Shown: positions 20,117 through 28,342 of the stretch, in pieces
How positions within the stretch are numbered: position 1 is the first letter of the stretch
How the letters are laid out: every line of letters begins with the position of its first letter
NCBI RefSeq assembly: GCF_009295635.1
Contig: NZ_WHIW01000015.1
Coordinates: 1-64,000 of the forward strand
Direction of reading: 5' to 3'
DNA from: Alkalilimnicola sp. S0819
GTDB lineage: Bacteria > Pseudomonadota > Gammaproteobacteria > Nitrococcales > WHIW01
DNA length: 64,000 nucleotides
The notes under the pieces: generated by a model
The model's input: the letters and a program-made list of their open reading frames with translations, nothing else
What the model was told of the DNA's origin: nothing
The model's database searches: none
Translations under genes and position numbers: made by a program

Positions 20117-21790
20117 GTGCAGCGACACGCGGGACGATGGGGGGCGTACAGCATCGGGGCACTGCTGCAGCTGGCGGCGGCGGCGATGTATTACGCCGTG
20201 GCGGCGCTGGGCATGTCGTTCACCCAACCCCAAGCCGCCATTTCCCTGATCTGGCCGGCCACCGGCGCCGCGCTCACCATGGTCTATCTGTTCGGCTACC
20301 GTTATCTGGTGGGCGTGGCGCTGGGCGCGTTCGCGTATCACTGGCAACTGGACGGCGATACGGTCAACGCGGCGGCCCTGGCGCTGGGCATTGCCGCGGC
20401 GGCGGCGCTGGGCGCGCTGGGGCTGCGCCGTCTGGCCGACTTCTCGGGCACCCTCGAGCGGGTGCGGGACGTGCTCCTGTTCCTGCTGATCGCGGTGATC
20501 CTGGTCAGCGGCGTCAGCTCATTGCTCAGCGCGGGGCTTGCCGCGCTCGACGGGCGTGCGCAATGGGGCGGTTTCGGCTCGCTCTGGTGGGCGTGCTGGA
20601 CCGCCGACATGATGGGCACCCTGCTGCTGGCGCCGGTGCTGCTCACCTGGTGCGGCCGGCCGCTGCCGCGCTGGTCCGTGGGGCGCTGGCTGGAAGCCGT
20701 GGTGCTGCTGGGGCTGGTGACCCTCAACGCCTGGGTGGTTTACGCCGACCATCTGCCCACGGACTACGCCATGGCCCGGCCGCTGGTCTACACGGTCTAC
20801 CCGCTGATGATCTGGGGGGCGCTGCGCTTCGAGAACCGCTGGATGGCCACCCTGCTGCTGCTCAACGCCGGCATCGCCGTGTATTTCACCGCCCGCGGCC
20901 TGGGCCCGTTCGCCACCGGCAGCCTGCGGGAGAACATGCTCTCGCTGGACGCCAACCTCTCCCTGCTCAGTGTCACCGTGCTGATTCTCACCGCCCTGAT
21001 CACCGAGCGCCTCAAGGCCGAGCGCCAGGCCCGACGACACCTGCAGGAGCTGGCGCATTTCGGGCGCATCGGCGACATGGGGCAAATGTCCGCCGGCCTC
21101 GCCCACGAACTCAATCAACCGCTGACCGCGATCATGACCTACACCCAGGCGGCGCGGCGGCTGCTGCAAAGCCGCCTGCAGGACGCGGAACTGGATCAGG
21201 CCCTGGAGCGGGTCGTGGCCAACGCCGAGCGGGCCGCCCTCATCATCCGCGAGATGCGCGCCTTCGTGCGCAAGGACGCCCCACAGCGGCGCCGCGCCGA
21301 CATCAACCGTCTGGTGACCGAAGTGCTGGATTTGGTCGGCCACAGCGCGCGTCGCCACCGTGTGGCGATCCTCACCGACCTGGGGGCGCAGCTGCCGGCG
21401 GTGGAAGTCGCGGAGGTACAGATCCACCAGGTACTGGTGAACCTGATTCGCAACGCCGTGGACGCCATCGCCGAGGCGGACACCGTGCACCGGGACATCC
21501 TCATCCGCACCGCGACCTGCGCGGACGGCGTGGAGGTGGTGGTAAGCGACAGCGGCCCCGGCCTGCCCACCACCGTGGTCAACGAGCTGTTCGAGCCCTT
21601 TGTCAGCAGCAAGTCCGGAGGCATGGGCCTGGGCCTGTCCATCAGCCGCGCCATCATCGAGGCCCACGACGGCCGGCTGGAGGCCGGCACCAGCCGCCGG
21701 GGCGGCGCCGAATTCCGCTTCGTGCTGCCCGCGCATACCGAGGAGAAACAGGGTCATGACCGACAAGCCCAGCGTGTTCATCGTCGATGA
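20117..21790 (+). CDS. MASE1-like membrane sensor histidine kinase
   Basis: This is a 557-residue kinase. I chose the GTG at 20117 because GGGAGG lies nine bases upstream and no ATG is suitably placed; a much longer open frame upstream is spurious. About 300 residues form some eight membrane helices of MASE1-like character (FTQPQAAISLIWPATGAALT near the start). Then come the HisKA box GLAHELNQPLTAIMTY with the phospho-accepting His, the N-box NLIRNAVDAIAEAD, DSGPGL and SGGMGLGLSIS. The FixL-like HELNQPL form and a FixJ-type partner overlapping by 35 bases define a two-component pair. The signal is unknown. Confidence 0.9.
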   Translation: MQRHAGRWGAYSIGALLQLAAAAMYYAVAALGMSFTQPQAAISLIWPATGAALTMVYLFGYRYLVGVALGAFAYHWQLDGDTVNAAALALGIAAAAALGALGLRRLADFSGTLERVRDVLLFLLIAVILVSGVSSLLSAGLAALDGRAQWGGFGSLWWACWTADMMGTLLLAPVLLTWCGRPLPRWSVGRWLEAVVLLGLVTLNAWVVYADHLPTDYAMARPLVYTVYPLMIWGALRFENRWMATLLLLNAGIAVYFTARGLGPFATGSLRENMLSLDANLSLLSVTVLILTALITERLKAERQARRHLQELAHFGRIGDMGQMSAGLAHELNQPLTAIMTYTQAARRLLQSRLQDAELDQALERVVANAERAALIIREMRAFVRKDAPQRRRADINRLVTEVLDLVGHSARRHRVAILTDLGAQLPAVEVAEVQIHQVLVNLIRNAVDAIAEADTVHRDILIRTATCADGVEVVVSDSGPGLPTTVVNELFEPFVSSKSGGMGLGLSISRAIIEAHDGRLEAGTSRRGGAEFRFVLPAHTEEKQGHDRQAQRVHRR

Positions 21791-22367
21791 CGAGCCGGAC
21801 GTACGCGCCGCGTTGAAACTGCTGGTGGGCTCGGCGGGCCACGCGGTGGAGAGCTACCCCTCGGCCCAGGCCTTTCTCGACGCCCTGCCGGAGAATCGCG
21901 AAGGCTGCCTGGTGCTGGATGTGCGCATGCCGGGCATGAGCGGCCTGGAACTGCAAAAGCGCCTGGCGCAGCGGGAATTACCGCTGCCGATCATCTTCAT
22001 ATCCGGGCACGGCGACATCCCCATGGCGGTGCGGGCCATGCAAGGGGGCGCGGAGGACTTCCTGGAAAAGCCCTTCTCCGATCGGCAATTGCTCGACCGC
22101 ATCGAGAAGGCGCTCGCCCGGAGTCGGGAGTGGCGCCAGACGGAGCAGGCCTGTGCGCAAACCGAGCGGAACCTCGCCTCGCTGACGCCGCGGGAGACGG
22201 AAGTGATGGAGAAACTGCTCGAGGGCAAGGTGAACAAGATCATTGCCCGTGAGCTGGATCTGAGCACACGCACCGTGGAAATCCACCGCGCGCGGGTGCT
22301 GCAGAAAATGGCGGTGAGCAATGTCACTCAGCTGGTGGGCGAGGTCATGGCCTGTCGCAAGCGCTGA
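21756..22367 (+). CDS. FixJ/TodT-type LuxR-family response regulator
   Basis: This 203-residue response regulator has an N-terminal receiver domain (VFIVDDEPDVRAAL, phospho-acceptor Asp in VLDVRMPGMSG near residue 55, switch Ser and Lys in FISGHGDIPMAV and LEKPF). A linker leads to a C-terminal LuxR-type helix-turn-helix (LTPRETEVMEKLLEGKVNKI then STRTVEIHRARVLQKM). This is the FixJ/StyR/TodT layout. The gene begins inside the end of the kinase gene, so the pair is co-translated. A plausible target is the divergent symporter promoter. Confidence 0.94.
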   Translation: MTDKPSVFIVDDEPDVRAALKLLVGSAGHAVESYPSAQAFLDALPENREGCLVLDVRMPGMSGLELQKRLAQRELPLPIIFISGHGDIPMAVRAMQGGAEDFLEKPFSDRQLLDRIEKALARSREWRQTEQACAQTERNLASLTPRETEVMEKLLEGKVNKIIARELDLSTRTVEIHRARVLQKMAVSNVTQLVGEVMACRKR

Positions 22368-22484
22368 AGCGATGCCGATCGACCCCCATGGCGCTGCGAC
22401 TGTCTGGCGCGCGCGCAAGCAGGGCGCGACTCGCCGGCCATGGGCGCAGCCCGTGCCGGGCGACGCCGCGGGACCACGCCAGCG

Positions 22485-22919
22485 TTATGCCAGCCCGTAG
22501 CCCTGGGCCATGAGCACCGCCAGCAGGGGCAGCAGCAGCACCAGCAGCAGCTCGACACGCAGCAGCCAGCGCAAGGCCGGCGGCGTTGGCGTCTCCGCCG
22601 CGGCGCCATGGCGATGGCGGAGGAAATACACCGTCGGATACACCGACAACAGGGCGACCAGCACGAATAGCGCCACCTTGGCGTGGAAGATGCCGTTGGG
22701 GCTGTAGAAACCGGCCCCCTTGCCCACCAGGAACCACATCGTCAGCCCGGTTGCCAGCACCACGCCGGCGGAAAGCCCATAGACCATGTCCACCCGGGCA
22801 ATTCTCCTCAGCTCCGCCCCCTGCATCCGCGGCTTTAGCCAAAGGTGCTCCACCACCAGGGTGGAGAAAAGCAGCAAAATACCGAGCAGATGAACGTATT
22901 TGGTCAGCACGTAGGCCAT
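22485..22919 (-). CDS. DUF2214 family membrane protein
   Basis: This 144-residue integral membrane protein has four hydrophobic helices (about 7-26, 48-68, 82-100 and 120-140). It resembles the DUF2214 family: VLTKYVHLLGILLLFSTLVV, then RVDMVYGLSAGVVLATGLT and FHAKVALFVLVALLSVYPTV. Histidines in the first and third helices (H10, H79 region) recall cytochrome-b561/CopD-like folds, but heme binding is not established. The start is the ATG preceded by GAGGAACACG on the minus strand. It appears monocistronic. Confidence 0.85.
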   Translation of the reverse strand: MAYVLTKYVHLLGILLLFSTLVVEHLWLKPRMQGAELRRIARVDMVYGLSAGVVLATGLTMWFLVGKGAGFYSPNGIFHAKVALFVLVALLSVYPTVYFLRHRHGAAAETPTPPALRWLLRVELLLVLLLPLLAVLMAQGYGLA

Positions 22920-23020
22920 TGTCGTGTTCCTCGTCGCCCCGGGGTGGCGCGCCTTGCGCAAGCGCCCGCTATAGTCACTGGCCGGTCCGCGTTCACCTCG
23001 GCGGGCGAACGCCCCAAGCG

Positions 23021-23569
23021 TCAGCCATCGGCCCACCCGGCCAATGCATCCAGCGCCCGGGCGTGAAGCGCCCGGTCGGCCTCCGTGAAGAGCACGAAGC
23101 GCACCTCGCGCACCGCGTGCAGCTCGGGCAGCAGTTTCGCCACGGCCGCCAGCGAGACTTTCGCGGCCGCCTCCACGGGGTAGCCGAAGACACCGGTGGA
23201 AATTGCCGGGAAGGCGATGCCGGCAACGCCCCGCTGTTCCGCCAATCGCAGCGCATTGCGGTAACAACTCGCCAATAGCCCCTCGGCCGGCTCGTCCACC
23301 CCGTAGACCGGGCCCAGGCAGTGGATCACGTAGCGGTTGGGCAGATCATGCGCCCCTGTGATCACGGCCTCGCCGGGGCGGATGGGTGCTAGCGGCCGGC
23401 ACTCCGCCTCCAGCCCCGGCCCGGCGGCGCGGTGTATGGCGCCCGCCACACCGCCGCCCGTGCGCAACTGCGCGTTGGCGGCGTTGACGATGGCGTCCAT
23501 GTCCGGCTGCTGCGTGATATCGCCCACCACGCATTCCAGCAGCTTGCCCCGCAGATTGTGTGTCGCCAT
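23021..23569 (-). CDS. Macro domain protein (O-acetyl-ADP-ribose deacetylase type)
   Basis: This 182-residue single macro domain is of the MacroD/YmdB type. Diagnostic segments are VVGDITQQPDMDAIVNAANA, the catalytic LRTGGGVAGAIHRAAG near residue 40, NRYVIHCLGPVYG near 85, and AFPAISTGVFGYPVEAAAKV near 128. Such enzymes hydrolyse O-acetyl-ADP-ribose or remove ADP-ribose from proteins. The start giving MATHNLRGK is the best aligned. It stands alone about 100 bp from the DUF2214 gene. It lies within the region that ends in the restriction system, so an ADP-ribosylation-linked defence role is possible but only inferred. Confidence 0.93.
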   Translation of the reverse strand: MATHNLRGKLLECVVGDITQQPDMDAIVNAANAQLRTGGGVAGAIHRAAGPGLEAECRPLAPIRPGEAVITGAHDLPNRYVIHCLGPVYGVDEPAEGLLASCYRNALRLAEQRGVAGIAFPAISTGVFGYPVEAAAKVSLAAVAKLLPELHAVREVRFVLFTEADRALHARALDALAGWADG

Positions 23570-23674
23570 AACGCCCCTCGGAATAGACTCGCTCACCCTC
23601 GCTTCTCTTTTTAGCAGCCCGGCCACCAATTATCAGCCGAGGTGCCGCACCTGCAGGATTAGGCGACTCAGGCC

Positions 23675-24124
23675 TCAGCCCCAATCCAGGTGCGGGCGAC
23701 CGTTCACGCCCTCGTACAGCGCCCGAAAGCGCTTGTGCACCCGCAGGCGCATCTCCTGGCCGGCCTTGAAGGTGATCGGCCGCAGGCCCTTCAATTGCGG
23801 CGTGCAGGGCCCACACACCGGCATCAGCTGGCGATGCCGCCGCGAGCGGGTGCTGCCCGGCAGCAGGCCCACCAGCCAGCCCATGGGGCCGCGGGCGGGG
23901 TTGGAGAGGTAGGACAGGGTCTTGCCCCGGTCGGTGTCGGCGCCACACAGAAAGCAGCAGCAGGGCAGCTCGTGGCGCACGTCCACGGTGACGGCGGTCA
24001 TGCGCGGGTCCACGCCCTCGGTGTCGTCACGGCGCCGGCCGCAGGCGAGGCAGCCGCCGTCGGCGCGCACGGCGGCGGGGGCGTAGCAGTGGGGGCATTC
24101 GTTGTAGTGGGGTAGTTCGTGCAT
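23675..24124 (-). CDS. Zinc-ribbon/zinc-knuckle hypothetical protein
   Basis: This 149-residue protein has two likely zinc sites. An N-terminal ribbon uses C10, C13, C25 and C28 (CPHC ... CLAC). A second cluster uses C57 and C60 with C104 and C107 (CFLC ... CGPC), and is interrupted by a weakly hydrophobic stretch around 79-90. The C-terminus (QEMRLRVHKRFRALYEG) is basic. I do not recognise the family. It starts at an ATG 102 bp from hsdM and is transcribed away from it, so the two share a divergent promoter region. Nucleic-acid binding is a reasonable guess only. Confidence 0.75.
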   Translation of the reverse strand: MHELPHYNECPHCYAPAAVRADGGCLACGRRRDDTEGVDPRMTAVTVDVRHELPCCCFLCGADTDRGKTLSYLSNPARGPMGWLVGLLPGSTRSRRHRQLMPVCGPCTPQLKGLRPITFKAGQEMRLRVHKRFRALYEGVNGRPHLDWG

Positions 24125-24226
24125 GGCGTCTTGTCCGTGGCATTCCGGGGCCCGGCCTAGTCTACTCCGCCCCGCCTCGTTAAAGTGAGCGCCAAACTCC
24201 CACACACCCGCGGAACCCCGAACACC

Positions 24227-25798
24227 ATGGCCCGAAAACCCGCCGCCAAGACCCCCCGCACCTTCGAGCAAACCCTCTGGGACACCGCCGACAGGCTGCG
24301 CGGCACGGTGGAATCGTCCGAATACAAGCACGTGGTGCTCAGCCTGATCTTCCTGAAATTCGTCAGCGACAAGTTCGAGGCCCGCAAGCGCGAGTTGATC
24401 GACGCCGGCCAGGCCGATTACGTGGACATGGTGGAGTTCTACACCATGAAGAACGTGTTCTACCTGCCCGAGCACGCCCGCTGGTCCAGCATCCAGAAGC
24501 AGGCCAAGCAGGACGACATTGCGGTGAAGATCGACACCGCCCTGCACGACGTGGAGAAGAACAACAAGGCCCTGCGCGGCGCGCTGCCGGATAACTACTT
24601 CTCTCGCATGGGGCTGGACCCGAGCAAGCTCGCCGCGCTGATCGACTCCATCAACAACATCGACACCCTCGCCGACAATGAGCAGGACGTGGTCGGGCGG
24701 GTGTACGAGTATTTTCTGGGCAGGTTCGCCGCCACCGAGGGCAAGGGCGGCGGCGAGTTCTACACCCCCAAGTGCGTGGTCAACCTTATCGCCGAGATGA
24801 TCGAGCCCTACCAGGGCAAGATCTACGACCCCTGCTGCGGCTCCGGGGGCATGTTCGTGCAATCGGTGAAGTTCGTCGAGAACCACCAGGGCAACCAGAA
24901 AGACATCTCCATCTACGGACAGGAATACACCGCCACCACCTACAAGCTGGCGAAGATGAACCTGGCCATCCGCGGCATCGCCGCCAACCTGGGCGATGTG
25001 CCCGCCGACACGTTCTTCAAGGACCAGCACCCGGACCTCAAGGCCGACTTCATCATGGCCAACCCGCCGTTCAACCTGAAACAGTGGCGCGGCGTGGACG
25101 AACTGGTCGACGATCCCCGCTGGCACGGTTTTGAAGTGCCGCCCACCGGCAACGCCAACTACGCCTGGATACTGCACATGCTCGCCAAGCTCTCGGAGAA
25201 CGGCGTCGCCGGCTTCGTCATGGCCAACGGCTCCATGTCCAGCAACACCAGCGGCGAAGGCCTGATCCGCCAGAAGCTCATCGAGAATGATGTGGTGGAC
25301 TGCATGATCGCCCTTCCCGGGCAGCTCTTCTACACCACCCAGATCCCCGTCTGCCTGTGGTTCCTGACCCGCAACAAGGGCGCGCGGCAGGTGCCGGGGC
25401 ACCGGGACAGCGACCATCGGGACCGCCGGGGCGAAACCCTGTTCATCGACGCCCGCAATATGGGCCGCATGATCAGCCGCACCCATAAGGAACTCAGCGC
25501 CGAGGACATCGCCGAGATCGCCCGCACCTACCACGCCTGGCGCGGCGAGGCGAAGGACGGGGTCTACGAGGACAAGGCCGGCTACTGCAAGGCCGCGACG
25601 CTGAAAGAGATCGCCGCTAACGATTATGTGCTCACGCCGGGGCGTTACGTGGGCGCCGCCGAGGTGGAGGACGACGGCATTCCCTTCGAACACAAAATGG
25701 GCGAGCTGACCAAGGCGCTGTATGAGCAGATGGCGGAGTCGGAGCGGTTGGATGCGGTGATTCGGGGGAATTTGGAGGCGTTGGGTTATGGGGAGTGA
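24227..25798 (+). CDS. hsdM: Type I restriction-modification DNA methyltransferase subunit M
   Basis: This 523-residue HsdM methylates adenine within the target of a type I R-M complex (M2S, with R2 for cleavage). An N-terminal HsdM helical domain (RTFEQTLWDTADRLRGTVES) is followed by the SAM-binding motif YDPCCGSGGMF (D201) and catalytic NPPF at 279-282, giving N6-adenine specificity. The ATG at 24227 is chosen; a GTG 14 codons upstream is an alternative. It overlaps hsdS by 11 bases. It begins the operon hsdM-hsdS-rhuM/fic-hsdR. Confidence 0.97.
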   Translation: MARKPAAKTPRTFEQTLWDTADRLRGTVESSEYKHVVLSLIFLKFVSDKFEARKRELIDAGQADYVDMVEFYTMKNVFYLPEHARWSSIQKQAKQDDIAVKIDTALHDVEKNNKALRGALPDNYFSRMGLDPSKLAALIDSINNIDTLADNEQDVVGRVYEYFLGRFAATEGKGGGEFYTPKCVVNLIAEMIEPYQGKIYDPCCGSGGMFVQSVKFVENHQGNQKDISIYGQEYTATTYKLAKMNLAIRGIAANLGDVPADTFFKDQHPDLKADFIMANPPFNLKQWRGVDELVDDPRWHGFEVPPTGNANYAWILHMLAKLSENGVAGFVMANGSMSSNTSGEGLIRQKLIENDVVDCMIALPGQLFYTTQIPVCLWFLTRNKGARQVPGHRDSDHRDRRGETLFIDARNMGRMISRTHKELSAEDIAEIARTYHAWRGEAKDGVYEDKAGYCKAATLKEIAANDYVLTPGRYVGAAEVEDDGIPFEHKMGELTKALYEQMAESERLDAVIRGNLEALGYGE

Positions 25799-27164
25799 GT
25801 GGACCCAACGGCGGCTTAAGGATTGTGCAAAGTGGTACTCGGGCGGCACACCTAGCAAGTCCAACCCGGCCTATTGGGGTGGCGGGATACCCTGGATTAG
25901 CGCTAAGAGCCTGAGTGAGTTTTTTGTTCAGCATTCTGAGGACACAGTCACTTCAGATGCCATCGGCAATGGCACCAGGCTAGTACCCAAAGACACAATC
26001 CTCTTCGTCGTGCGGGGCATGAGTCTGAAGAAAGAGCTCCGGATGGGCATCACGGCACGTCCGGTGACTTTCAACCAAGACCTAAAGGCACTGGTAGCTG
26101 AGGATGGTGTAGACCCTTACTTTCTCGCATATGCGATAAGGGCAAAGACTCGCGAGATACTGGCGTTGGTTGAAGAGGCTGGGCACGGGACCGGGGTCCT
26201 ACCCACATCAGTTATCGAGTCCTTGAAATTACCGATACCCTTGGAAAGCCAACAAAAGGTGATCGCAAGGCTGTTCCGCACGCTCGACGACAAAATCGAA
26301 CTCAACCGCCAGATGAACGCCACCCTGGAGGCGATGGCGCAGGCGCTGTTCAAGAGCTGGTTCGTGGACTTCGACCCGGTGATCGACAACGCCCTGGCCG
26401 CCGGCAACCCCATCCCCGAGCCCCTGCAAAAACGCGCCGCCGCCCGCCAGGCCCTGGGCGAACAGCGCAAACCTCTCCCGCCCGAGATCCAACAGCAGTT
26501 CCCCAGCCGCTTCGTCTTCACCGAGGAGCTAGGGTGGATTCCAGAGGGGTGGGAGGTCAGTACGGTGGGCCATCAGGTAGAAACCGTGGGAGGCGGCACA
26601 CCCAGCACCAAGAACCCCGATTTCTGGGATGGTGGCAGTCATGCGTTCTGCACACCAAAGGATATGTCTCGCCTCGGGTCCATCGTACTCACGGAGACTG
26701 AGCGATATTTAACCGACGCGGGGGTAAGCAAAGTCAGCTCCGGCCTGTCGCCCTCCGGCACCGTACTAATGTCATCGCGGGCGCCAATCGGTTATCTGGC
26801 GATCAGCAACACCCCTATTGCGGTCAACCAAGGTGTGATTGCGATGCTGCCAAGCAGCCACTATGGCGCGATGTATCTCCTTTGCTGGACGCAGAACAAC
26901 ATGCCGACGATCAAGGATCGAGCCAATGGCAGTACCTTCCTTGAGATCAGCAAAAAGAACTTCAGGCCCATTCCATTCCTGGTGCCCAACAACGACCTTT
27001 TGCGCCATTTCAACGGACAAGTCGGCGGGCTTTACGCGCGGCTCGTGTCATCAGTCGAAAATACAGCGACGCTCGCCCAACTCCGCGACACCCTCCTCCC
27101 CAAACTCCTCTCCGGCGAACTCCGCGTCCCCGAGGCCGAACGGCAAATCGCCGCACAGGTGTGA
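25788..27164 (+). CDS. hsdS: Type I restriction-modification specificity subunit S
   Basis: This 458-residue HsdS reads the bipartite DNA target. It has two target-recognition domains, each opening with the typical GGTPS motif (WYSGGTPSKSNPAYWGGG near residue 17 and VGGGTPSTKNPDFWDGG near 268). They are separated by a conserved helical spacer (LDDKIELNRQMNATLEAMAQ, ~165-190) and end with a second helix (TLAQLRDTLLPKLLSGEL). The recognition domains are visibly AT-richer than the spacer and than hsdM/hsdR, consistent with horizontal domain exchange. The ATG lies within the hsdM end, giving coupled translation. The recognition sequence cannot be predicted. Confidence 0.96.
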   Translation: MGSEWTQRRLKDCAKWYSGGTPSKSNPAYWGGGIPWISAKSLSEFFVQHSEDTVTSDAIGNGTRLVPKDTILFVVRGMSLKKELRMGITARPVTFNQDLKALVAEDGVDPYFLAYAIRAKTREILALVEEAGHGTGVLPTSVIESLKLPIPLESQQKVIARLFRTLDDKIELNRQMNATLEAMAQALFKSWFVDFDPVIDNALAAGNPIPEPLQKRAAARQALGEQRKPLPPEIQQQFPSRFVFTEELGWIPEGWEVSTVGHQVETVGGGTPSTKNPDFWDGGSHAFCTPKDMSRLGSIVLTETERYLTDAGVSKVSSGLSPSGTVLMSSRAPIGYLAISNTPIAVNQGVIAMLPSSHYGAMYLLCWTQNNMPTIKDRANGSTFLEISKKNFRPIPFLVPNNDLLRHFNGQVGGLYARLVSSVENTATLAQLRDTLLPKLLSGELRVPEAERQIAAQV

Positions 27165-27241
27165 ACGCCGTCCGCCCACAGGGTGCGCCCCGTCATGGAA
27201 ACGGCGGGCGACAAGCCCGATGATCCTCTCAAGGAGGAATC

Positions 27242-28234
27242 ATGCACACCGACAAACAGATCGAGATTTATCAGGCCGCAGACGGTCAGGCACAAATCGA
27301 AGTGCGCCTGGAGCAGGACACCGTATGGCTCACTCAACGGCAAATGAGCGAGGTGTTCCGCACCACCCCTGAGAACGTCCTGATGCATCTGCGGAACATC
27401 TACAGCGACGGCGAGCTGGCGGAGGAGGCAACTACTAAGGATTTCTTAGCAGTTCGCCAAGAGGGGAAGCGCCAAGTAAAGCGCACGCTCAAGCACTACA
27501 GCCTGGACGCCATTATTTCGGTCGGCTACCGGGTGAACTCCAAGCAGGGCGTCCAGTTCCGCCAGTGGGCAACCCAACGCCTCAAGGAGCACCTGGTTCA
27601 GGGTTACACTCTCAACCGCCACCGCTTCGAAAAAAACGCCACCGAACTGGAACAGGCCCTGTCCCTGATCCGCAAGGCCGCGCAATCGCCGGAACTGACC
27701 GGCGAGGCCGGGCGCGGCCTGGTGGACGTGGTCTCCCGCTACACCCAGACCTTCCTCTGGCTGCAACGCTACGACGAGGGTCTGCTGGAGGAACCGGCTG
27801 GCCAGCGGGGCGGCCAGCTGCCCAGCCCGGAAGCGGCGATGGAATCGCTGGAAACCCTCAAGCGCCAGCTCATGGAACGGGACGAGGCCACGGCGCTATT
27901 TGCCCAGCCCCGGGGTGACGGCCTGAGCGCGATCTTCGGCAACCTGGAGCAGAGCGTATTCGGCGAAGCGGCGTACCCCACCGTGGAGAGCAAGGCCGCG
28001 CATCTGCTTTACTTCGTGGTGAAGAACCACCCCTTCTCCGACGGCAACAAGCGCAGCGGCGCCTTCTTGTTCGTGGACTTCCTGCACCGCAACGGCCGGC
28101 TCCTCAACGGGCGGGGCGAGCCCATCATCAACGACACCGGCCTCGCCGCCCTCACCCTGCTGGTGGCCGAATCCGACCCGAAGCAGAAGGACGTGCTGAT
28201 CCGGCTGGTGATGAACATGCTGAGTCAGGCGTAG
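27242..28234 (+). CDS. RhuM-Fic/DOC domain protein in the type I R-M operon
   Basis: This 330-residue two-domain protein starts at an ATG with AAGGAGG five bases upstream. Residues ~10-125 match the RhuM virulence-protein family (VWLTQRQMSEVF, then KHYSLDAIISVGYRVNSKQG and FRQWATQRLKEHL). The C-terminal half is a Fic/DOC domain with the active-site motif HPFSDGNKRSG at residues 263-273. Fic proteins transfer AMP or other phosphate groups from nucleotides, and DOC is a toxin kinase; the DGNK form here is between the two. Lying between hsdS and hsdR on the same strand, it is probably co-expressed and may act as a back-up growth-arrest effector. Confidence 0.9.
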   Translation: MHTDKQIEIYQAADGQAQIEVRLEQDTVWLTQRQMSEVFRTTPENVLMHLRNIYSDGELAEEATTKDFLAVRQEGKRQVKRTLKHYSLDAIISVGYRVNSKQGVQFRQWATQRLKEHLVQGYTLNRHRFEKNATELEQALSLIRKAAQSPELTGEAGRGLVDVVSRYTQTFLWLQRYDEGLLEEPAGQRGGQLPSPEAAMESLETLKRQLMERDEATALFAQPRGDGLSAIFGNLEQSVFGEAAYPTVESKAAHLLYFVVKNHPFSDGNKRSGAFLFVDFLHRNGRLLNGRGEPIINDTGLAALTLLVAESDPKQKDVLIRLVMNMLSQA

Positions 28235-28342
28235 GTCAAAGCCAACTAATTGCTGCGAATTGCTGGCGCAACGGTGGCTGGCTATGCTGTCGGCAACCGA
28301 ACACCGCCGCCCATGCGGCAACAATAACGAACAGGCCAGCCA

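Noticed and set aside
23021-24124. Macro domain and zinc protein as parts of the hsd operon
   Set aside because: Both are on the opposite strand and separate from each other, so they are neighbours of the island and not members of the R-M operon.
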